This document shows positions 1 to 5,267 of a stretch of DNA of 6,433 nucleotides, in pieces. Position 1 is the stretch's first letter. The number at the start of each line of letters is the position of its first letter. A program made the translations under genes and the position numbers. This DNA comes from Thiomonas sp. (GTDB lineage Bacteria; Pseudomonadota; Gammaproteobacteria; Burkholderiales; Burkholderiaceae), in assembly GCA_027443745.1 (NCBI GenBank), contig DAIAZB010000319.1, positions 1 through 6,433 on the forward strand, read 5' to 3'. Below the pieces are notes generated by a model. That model saw only the letters and a list, made by a program, of their open reading frames with translations, searched no databases and was not told the origin of the DNA.

Positions 1-1
1 C

Positions 2-2608
2 GTTGAGGAGGCGATCCAGCGATGGGAGGACTCCCACGAGCCCAAGGCCTTTCCCTACCTGCAGGCACCGATGCTCGATCCGGCCGGACTGCGCCAGGGC
101 AGGGCGCAGCTGCTGGTGCCGATGATGGCCATCGATGCCGACGGCGAGCCGGGTTGGGTCGGCATGCAGCGCATCACGTGGGCGGACCCCGGTCAGTCGG
201 CCGACAAGCGATTTGTCTCCGGCACGCCGACCAAAGGCGCGTTTGCCATCATCCCAATCGTCGGCGCCGATGTCGAAGCACCCCTGCGCGCCTATGAGGC
301 GGCGTGCAAGGCCGATCAAGTGGTGTTCTGCGAGGGCATCGGCACCGCGCTGGCCATCCATCAGGCCACCGGACTTCCGGTGATCGCGGCTTTGTCGGCG
401 CAGAACCTGCCGGAGGTGGCCCGCAGACTGCACGACAAGCTGCAGGGGCGTGCCGTCATTTACGCCGACAACGACGGCGAGAAGGCGCAGTTCAAGGGAC
501 AAGCCTATGCCGTGCGGGCTGCCCGCATGCTGGGCGGCGCACGCACGCGCATCGCCCTCCCTGAAAAGCAGGGTGGCATCACACCACCCGGTTACGACGC
601 TCGCGACCAGTTCCGCGACAACGGATCCGAGGCCATCCGCAAGACGATGGCCGCGACGCTGGATGCCCGGCAGCTGGAGCGGCGCCTGCCGCAAGACGTC
701 GCGGGCCGCCACAAGCCCGGCTTGGCCAGGCAACAGGTGCAGCAGCAAAGCACCGCGCAACCGCCGGTCTCTCCCACCCCCCACCAGGAGCAACCCATGA
801 ATGACAAAACGCCTGCAGATCTCGACGCGCAGATCAAAGACGCCACCAAGCTACACAATGACTTGGCCAAATCGACTGAGGCAACGCCTGAGGCAAAAAA
901 GGCGGCGCGTGAGCAAATAACCGCACTGAAGAAAGAACGCGATCAGGTTCGCCGCGCGGCGGAATCCATCGCGCAAGGCCAGGCGCAGCCCGCCGCTGCC
1001 CAAGATTCGGCAGAGCCCGCGCAGGCAGGCGCGGAAGACCCGGCGCCCGAGACGTCGGCACAGGCGGAGCAAGCAACGCCAGCGGTGCGCCACGCCATGC
1101 AGGACGGCCAGGAAGCTTCGGCTCAAGCGAGTCCATTCGATGCGCTCAATCAGGCTGCGGCAGACACAGAGGCCCAGCCCGTCGATGCACAGAGCCCCGC
1201 AGGAGATCGAACTGGGCAGCCTGATGATCAAGGGCAGGCCGATACCCCCGAGGAGCGCCTCCTGCGCGAGTACGCGGCACTGGCAGAACCAGTGCGCGCA
1301 CAGCGGGCGAAGGCCCAGTATGACCTTGATGCCAGGCACCGGGAACAGCGCGAGGCACTGTTCGGGTCGCTGGACCAACTGCGCGCCGACAAGACGCGCG
1401 AGCTCAGTGGCATGGCCGAAGAACACCAGCGCTCGCTCATTGCGATCGAGGTGGCCAAGGCCGTCGAAGCGATGCAAAAGCAACAAAGAACCGAGCGTCA
1501 AGGCCTGCAGTCCGAGCTTCCCGAGGTGCCCAGCTACAGAAACTTTCTGGAGGATCGCGCCGGGACGGATCCCGTGGCGGCGCGAATGCTGGACGACGAT
1601 CGGTCGCGCGCCCGGATTCCGGAGGCGGTCAAGGGCAGGCGGGTTGCCCCGGTCGAGCCTGCGGTGCTGGAAGGACTCACGCATGAGATCGAGGACGGCC
1701 CGACCAGCAAGGCCATCCACTACGCGCGTGACGGCGAGCGGGTGATGTCAGACCGCGGTGAGCGCGTCGATCTCTACAAGATGGACGATCGGGAGATCGA
1801 GGCGGCTTTGCGCCTGGCCGAGCAGAAGTACGACATGGATAAAGGGCTGGTGTTGACGGGCAGCCGGGAATTCCAGCAGCGCGCAGCGGAGGTCGCGGGC
1901 CGCATGGGTCTGAAGATCCAGAACGAGGATCTTCGCAAGGCATGGGAGCAGGGCCGACTGACGGCGCTGGAAGCCGAGGAAGTCGAGCACGGGCTCGCCG
2001 CCACGATGATGAATGGAGCCGCCGCGCCGCTGGGCGGCATCGCGAGGCCGGAACCGGCGGACCTGGAAGCGTCGCGGGCGCAGGGGGATCAGGGCGCTGC
2101 AACGATCTATCCGGTCGATCAACCGTTTCTGGCCGCCGAATCGGTCCTGTCGCACCTCCCGTCACAGGGCTGGGACGCCCTTTCGGCTGCGGGGCAGGGG
2201 CATCCCTTGACCCCCGAGCAAAAGGCCTGGCTCGAAGATCCGGCGCGGCCTGTTCTCGTCGATGAACAGGACAAGCTGACCGAGCTTGGCCAGTTGGCCT
2301 ACGACCGGATGCAAGCGCGCGCCGAGGACGAGCGCGAGATGCTGCAGCAGCAGCTTCGCACCCGGAACATCGATGAGGAGCTGGAAAAACGCGAGCGTGC
2401 GAAAGCCCTCGAGCAACAGACCACAGAACACAAGGAGGAGGTCGCCATGGCGCGAGATGCAGCCGAAGGACTGCAGCGCGCCGATGACTGCCATGCCGAC
2501 TCTGCCGACCCTCAACAGGAAGTCGAGGAGCAGCAGATCAAGGTGCCCGAGCACGCCCTTTCCAGCCGCAGTCATCCCCGTCTCCGCGATATGGGTCGCG
2601 GGATGTGA
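2..2608 (+). CDS. Toprim/primase-type and LPD7-domain conjugative DNA-processing protein (5' partial)
   Basis: The reading frame is open from the left edge (first full codon at 2) to TGA at 2606-2608, 868 visible residues. The ATG at 71 is not the start, because family-like sequence (FPYLQAPML, then GLR and LLVPM) runs across it. Numbering from that Met, a Toprim domain spans about 83-190: acidic EGIGTALAI at 88-96, YADND (DxD) at 131-135, and DARDQF at 176-181. This is the pattern of plasmid primases and related DUF7146/Toprim proteins. An Ala/Gln/Pro/Glu-rich linker (about 224-395) follows, then a charged coiled coil (about 396-485), a YRNFLEDRAGTDP link, and an LPD7-like domain (about 540-625, with KAIHYARDGE and LVLTGSREFQQRA). 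Coil plus LPD7 is the usual tail of IncP/Tn4371-type relaxases, but no relaxase motifs are visible. The C-terminus (about 745-845) is charged and helical. Likely role: primer synthesis or strand processing during conjugation. Toprim and LPD7 calls are firm; primase activity is inferred, and any N-terminal zinc finger lies outside the window. Confidence 0.88.
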   Translation, partial: VEEAIQRWEDSHEPKAFPYLQAPMLDPAGLRQGRAQLLVPMMAIDADGEPGWVGMQRITWADPGQSADKRFVSGTPTKGAFAIIPIVGADVEAPLRAYEAACKADQVVFCEGIGTALAIHQATGLPVIAALSAQNLPEVARRLHDKLQGRAVIYADNDGEKAQFKGQAYAVRAARMLGGARTRIALPEKQGGITPPGYDARDQFRDNGSEAIRKTMAATLDARQLERRLPQDVAGRHKPGLARQQVQQQSTAQPPVSPTPHQEQPMNDKTPADLDAQIKDATKLHNDLAKSTEATPEAKKAAREQITALKKERDQVRRAAESIAQGQAQPAAAQDSAEPAQAGAEDPAPETSAQAEQATPAVRHAMQDGQEASAQASPFDALNQAAADTEAQPVDAQSPAGDRTGQPDDQGQADTPEERLLREYAALAEPVRAQRAKAQYDLDARHREQREALFGSLDQLRADKTRELSGMAEEHQRSLIAIEVAKAVEAMQKQQRTERQGLQSELPEVPSYRNFLEDRAGTDPVAARMLDDDRSRARIPEAVKGRRVAPVEPAVLEGLTHEIEDGPTSKAIHYARDGERVMSDRGERVDLYKMDDREIEAALRLAEQKYDMDKGLVLTGSREFQQRAAEVAGRMGLKIQNEDLRKAWEQGRLTALEAEEVEHGLAATMMNGAAAPLGGIARPEPADLEASRAQGDQGAATIYPVDQPFLAAESVLSHLPSQGWDALSAAGQGHPLTPEQKAWLEDPARPVLVDEQDKLTELGQLAYDRMQARAEDEREMLQQQLRTRNIDEELEKRERAKALEQQTTEHKEEVAMARDAAEGLQRADDCHADSADPQQEVEEQQIKVPEHALSSRSHPRLRDMGRGM
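786..799 (+). promoter_or_regulatory. Internal in-frame ribosome binding site and ATG inside the Toprim-LPD7 gene
   Basis: AGGAG at 786-790 sits 6 nt before ATG at 797-799, in the same frame as the surrounding gene. A product started here would have 603 residues, beginning MNDKTPADLD, and would keep the linker, coiled coil and LPD7-like domain but lose the whole Toprim domain. The site falls in the low-complexity linker just after the Toprim fold ends, where a second start would give a clean domain product. The RP4 primase gene traC is known to make two proteins from in-frame starts, so there is precedent, although there the short form keeps the primase domain. Use of this start is inferred from sequence only. 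Confidence 0.45.
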
Positions 2609-2611
2609 ACC

Positions 2612-2626
2612 AGGAGAACCACGATG
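2612..2626 (+). promoter_or_regulatory. Ribosome binding site and start codon of the small acidic ORF
   Basis: AGGAG at 2612-2616 is 7 nt before ATG at 2624-2626, four bases after the stop codon of the upstream gene (2606-2608). This near-ideal signal has no other in-phase use nearby: the ArdC-like gene has its own GAGG at 2744-2747. It is the main reason to accept the 45-codon ORF as translated. Confidence 0.6.
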
Positions 2627-2761
2627 CAAGCCCAACCCTTGATTCCCGATGCCATGGAGTCCGACGTCTTCGTCGAGATCCAGGCCGCCAGTCGCGACCA
2701 CGCCGAGCGTGAGTTCGGCGCGGTTTTCGATCAACCTGAAGGCGAGGTCCAACATGGCTGA
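2624..2761 (+). CDS. Small acidic hypothetical protein, 45 aa
   Basis: Not recognised. The ORF runs from ATG 2624 to TGA 2759-2761 and has 45 codons. It begins MQAQPLIPDAMESD and ends EGEVQHG. It contains 10 Asp/Glu against 2 Arg and no Lys, so it is strongly acidic, with no Cys, signal peptide or membrane segment. It lies 15 nt after the Toprim-LPD7 gene, has a strong ribosome binding site, and its last 8 nt overlap the start of the ArdC-like gene, so translation of the two is probably coupled. It may be a real small protein (for example a partner or modulator of a neighbour) or mainly a leader that feeds ribosomes to the next start. The two large flanking genes need not both be in register for it to exist, and its codon use resembles theirs. 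The ORF is certain; its function is unknown. Confidence 0.5.
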   Translation: MQAQPLIPDAMESDVFVEIQAASRDHAEREFGAVFDQPEGEVQHG

Positions 2762-5117
2762 TGATCTGGAGCAGCAAGCAGCCGCCGCCCAGGGTGACCA
2801 AGAGTCCGAGGCGCCGACAGGCGTGGGCGGGGCAGGGGAGCAGGCCCCGCCGTTGCCCGCCGAAAAGAAGCAGCGCGACCTGCGTCAGGAAATCACCGAC
2901 CGCATGGTCCAGTCCCTGGAGCGTGGCCAAATCCCGTGGGAGCGCCCCTGGGAAAACCTGGAGCATGGCCTGCCGCGAAACATGGCAACGGGCAACGCCT
3001 ACAAGGGCGGCAACCGGTTGCTTTTGCAGCTGGTCCAGATGGACCAGGGTTATGCCGATCCGCGTTTTGGCACGGTCAAGCAGATCAACGAGCTTGGCGG
3101 CCGGGTCAAGAAAGGCGAGAAAGGCCACCCGATCGAACTCTGGAAAGACCAGCCGTTCTGGGAGCGCCGCGACGTCGAGATCAGCCTCAACAGCATGCGC
3201 GTCAAGGTGTTTGACGAAGGCAAGGGTGTGGTGCACGTGGGCATGCCCACGGACAAGATATCCACCATGGCCGTCAAGGCAGCCGATTTGACGGTGCGCC
3301 ACAAGGGGAGGGAGCTGGACTGGAGCGCAGCCCACAGGCAGCTCGATTCCGTCGTGGGTCGTGTCTACACGGTGTTCAACGCCGAGCAGTGCACGGACCT
3401 GAAGATCGAGCCGCTGAAGACGCCCGACAACAAGATCCCGGTCGTCGACCGTGCCGAGAAGTTGATGACGGCGATGCAGGAAGATGGCGTCCGCTTTGCC
3501 ACCCATCCGCAGCATGCCTTCTACTCGCCCAAGCGCGACGAAGTCTCCCTGCCACCGCGCGAGTCCTTCAAGTCGGTCGAGGGGTACTACGGCACGGCGT
3601 TGCATGAGATCGGTCACGCGACGGGCGCCCAGCAGCGCCTGAACCGTGAAGGCATCACGGGCGGCCACCGCTTCGGCTCCGAGGGCTATGCCAAGGAGGA
3701 GCTGCGCGCCGAACTGTTCAGCACCTTCATGGCGGCCGAGACCGGCATTCCCCATGATGAAGAGCAACACAAGGCGTACATCCAGTCCTGGGCCAAGGCC
3801 CTGAAAGAGGACAAGAACGAAATCTTCCGGGCAGCGGCGGAAGCCGGCAAGGCGGTGGACTACGTGTTGGGCAAAGAGCGGGACTTGCTGCACAAGATCG
3901 ATCGCATCTATGGGCAGCTTGTCGGGCCGGATACGGTGGATTTGTCGAAAGCACCTCACGAACTGACCTTTGCCGAGTTCGCTGACATTGCCCATGCGGA
4001 AAAGCTCGGGCCGGGCCACGGTCGGCAGTGGGAAGTGTTTTACGGCAGGCAATCCCTGGGCTTTGCTGATGGGCCGGCCATCAAGGGGGCGTACCGCCAG
4101 GCGCACCAGCGCGAGGTGAACAACGCGCTGTACGACAACCAGCCGGGCGCCTTCAGGCCGCAGGACTGCCAGCCCAAGACCATGCCGCCCTCGCACGTCC
4201 TGGCTGAATACCCGGAGCTGCAGACGAAATTCGCAGAGGTCATTGCCCGGAGCCAGCATGCTGACGCGAAGCCGATCCCTAACGTGCAGGCACAGGTCGA
4301 TGCGCCGGTCGTCAGCGCAGACAGTGCGCCCAATCGATCCTTGTTCTGGCGCAAAGTCAGCAACGTCGAGGATCTCTGCGATGGCTTGGTGACGCTGCCT
4401 GGCGCTGGGCTGCAACCAGCCGCCAGGGTCCGTGTCGTGGAGGACAAGAAACTGTCCTCTTCGGACTACGACAAGTTCACCGCCGACTTCTTTGCCTCCC
4501 AGCCCTGGCTGGACGGCAAGGGCGGTATCGACGAGGACGGCACGCGCCACGTCATCCAGGTCACCGCTCAGGATCGGCAGACTCTGCACATCGATCCGCA
4601 GGGGCATGACTACGCCCGGTATGTCGGCATTCCTGAGGCGGACGTGCAGCGCGTGATGGGCAGCCGCTCACTCGTCGTGGCGGAGGTGGAGTCCACTCAG
4701 ACGCTCCAGCTGCCTGAAGCCGGCGCCTACGACCGCGCGATTCACAACTTCGTCAAAGGGGGTGGTCACGAAAAAGACGCTCGCCGCATGCTGGACAACG
4801 TGATGCTGGATCTTGATCCGAAGTACCTACCCAGCGCTCTTGTCGATCACGGCTTTGCCAAACCGGCCGGTGCCGAGAAACTTGCCGCGGCCATCATTGC
4901 CGAGGAATACCAGAAGATTCTCGATAAGGAGGATCGCAAGTCCTCCGAGTTCCATGTGGCCAAGCAGGCCGAGGAGGCTGTCGCCAAGGACAAGGCGAAC
5001 GCATCGGAGCCTGCCGCCGAGAAATCTACCGAACGGGACGAGGGCGACAGACCTGAACGACCGGGTCGTCCGCCCCAGCGCCAGTCAACGCGCCGGTCCG
5101 CGGGCCGGGGCCGCTGA
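2754..5117 (+). CDS. ArdC-like ssDNA-binding zincin metallopeptidase with long C-terminal extension
   Basis: The protein has 787 residues. I chose ATG 2754 (MADDLEQQ) because GAGG lies 6 nt upstream at 2744-2747; the longer reading from 2649 adds 35 Ser/Arg-rich residues that overlap the small ORF. Residues about 41-131 form the ArdC N-terminal ssDNA-binding domain (DUF1738 type: RDLRQEITDRMVQSLERG, IPWERPW, GNAYKGGNRLLL, KKGEKG). Residues about 134-205 look like an insert. YTVFNAEQC (205-213) leads into a zincin peptidase domain (about 225-375) with HEIGH at 284-288 and a downstream EELRAEL (315-321) likely to supply the third zinc ligand. ArdC of plasmid pSa, about 300 residues, protects incoming single-stranded DNA from restriction. 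The region from 400 to 735 is not assignable by eye; it includes MPPSHVLAEYPEL and HVIQVTAQDRQTLHIDP. The tail (761-787) holds nine Arg. Antirestriction or cargo function is inferred; whether it has protease activity is unknown. Confidence 0.9.
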   Translation: MADDLEQQAAAAQGDQESEAPTGVGGAGEQAPPLPAEKKQRDLRQEITDRMVQSLERGQIPWERPWENLEHGLPRNMATGNAYKGGNRLLLQLVQMDQGYADPRFGTVKQINELGGRVKKGEKGHPIELWKDQPFWERRDVEISLNSMRVKVFDEGKGVVHVGMPTDKISTMAVKAADLTVRHKGRELDWSAAHRQLDSVVGRVYTVFNAEQCTDLKIEPLKTPDNKIPVVDRAEKLMTAMQEDGVRFATHPQHAFYSPKRDEVSLPPRESFKSVEGYYGTALHEIGHATGAQQRLNREGITGGHRFGSEGYAKEELRAELFSTFMAAETGIPHDEEQHKAYIQSWAKALKEDKNEIFRAAAEAGKAVDYVLGKERDLLHKIDRIYGQLVGPDTVDLSKAPHELTFAEFADIAHAEKLGPGHGRQWEVFYGRQSLGFADGPAIKGAYRQAHQREVNNALYDNQPGAFRPQDCQPKTMPPSHVLAEYPELQTKFAEVIARSQHADAKPIPNVQAQVDAPVVSADSAPNRSLFWRKVSNVEDLCDGLVTLPGAGLQPAARVRVVEDKKLSSSDYDKFTADFFASQPWLDGKGGIDEDGTRHVIQVTAQDRQTLHIDPQGHDYARYVGIPEADVQRVMGSRSLVVAEVESTQTLQLPEAGAYDRAIHNFVKGGGHEKDARRMLDNVMLDLDPKYLPSALVDHGFAKPAGAEKLAAAIIAEEYQKILDKEDRKSSEFHVAKQAEEAVAKDKANASEPAAEKSTERDEGDRPERPGRPPQRQSTRRSAGRGR

Positions 5118-5137
5118 CGCCCGACGCGCCCAGCGGC
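5110..5137 (+). other. Possible hairpin spanning the stop codon of the ArdC-like gene
   Basis: GCCGCTG at 5110-5116 can pair with CAGCGGC at 5131-5137, a 7-bp stem with a 14-nt loop. It covers the TGA at 5115-5117. No T run follows, so it is not a classical Rho-independent terminator. Such stems arise by chance in DNA this rich in G and C. Confidence 0.2.
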
Positions 5138-5180
5138 AGGTGGCGCAAACAACAGCCGCAGCGTGCGACCGGATTCCTTT

Positions 5181-5195
5181 CCTGCCCACGGCAGG
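5181..5195 (+). other. Short hairpin in the gap before the coupling-protein gene
   Basis: CCTGCC (5181-5186) and GGCAGG (5190-5195) form a perfect 6-bp stem around the loop CAC, followed by TTTCC. The stem is compact, but the T tract is only three bases, so at best it is a weak terminator or attenuating structure between the ArdC-like gene and the coupling-protein gene. The 147-nt gap holds no convincing coding sequence. Confidence 0.3.
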
Positions 5196-5221
5196 TTTCC
5201 TTGGCCGGCATGCACGCCGTC

Positions 5222-5240
5222 TGGCCCACGTCACGGGCCA
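5222..5240 (+). other. Inverted repeat just upstream of the coupling-protein ribosome binding site
   Basis: TGGCCC (5222-5227) and GGGCCA (5235-5240) form a perfect 6-bp inverted repeat with the 7-nt spacer ACGTCAC. It ends 10 nt before GAGGA at 5251, close enough to act as an operator half-site pair or as an RNA stem affecting translation of the coupling protein. I recognise no known operator and no clear -35/-10 promoter beside it. Confidence 0.25.
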
Positions 5241-5250
5241 CCTTCGATCT

Positions 5251-5267
5251 GAGGAACGAACACCATG
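5251..5267 (+). promoter_or_regulatory. Ribosome binding site deciding the coupling-protein start
   Basis: GAGGA at 5251-5255 lies 9 nt before ATG 5265-5267. It fixes the start of the coupling protein at MTSPTNGLYH, which puts the first membrane segment at residue 21, as is usual for TraG/VirD4 proteins. Confidence 0.65.

Noticed and set aside
851..1720. 289-codon - strand open frame opposite the Toprim-LPD7 gene
   Set aside because: Rich in Leu, Arg and Cys, as antisense of an Ala/Gln/Glu-rich linker would be, with no recognisable motif.
2340..2356. Short GCAGCAGCAG run
   Set aside because: It encodes a Gln-rich stretch (MLQQQL) of a coiled region in the Toprim-LPD7 protein and is explained by that coding sequence.
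2649..2753. Longer N-terminus of the ArdC-like protein from ATG 2649
   Set aside because: The added 35 residues are Ser/Arg/Pro-rich with no family resemblance, overlap the small ORF in another frame, and lack a good ribosome binding site, while ATG 2754 has GAGG 6 nt upstream.
2538..4607. Very long open frame on the - strand opposite the ArdC-like gene (689 codons)
   Set aside because: It lies antisense to a clearly conserved domain protein; GC-rich codon bias removes stop codons on the opposite strand. Its translation shows no recognisable domain and is Leu/Val/Arg-rich as expected for antisense.
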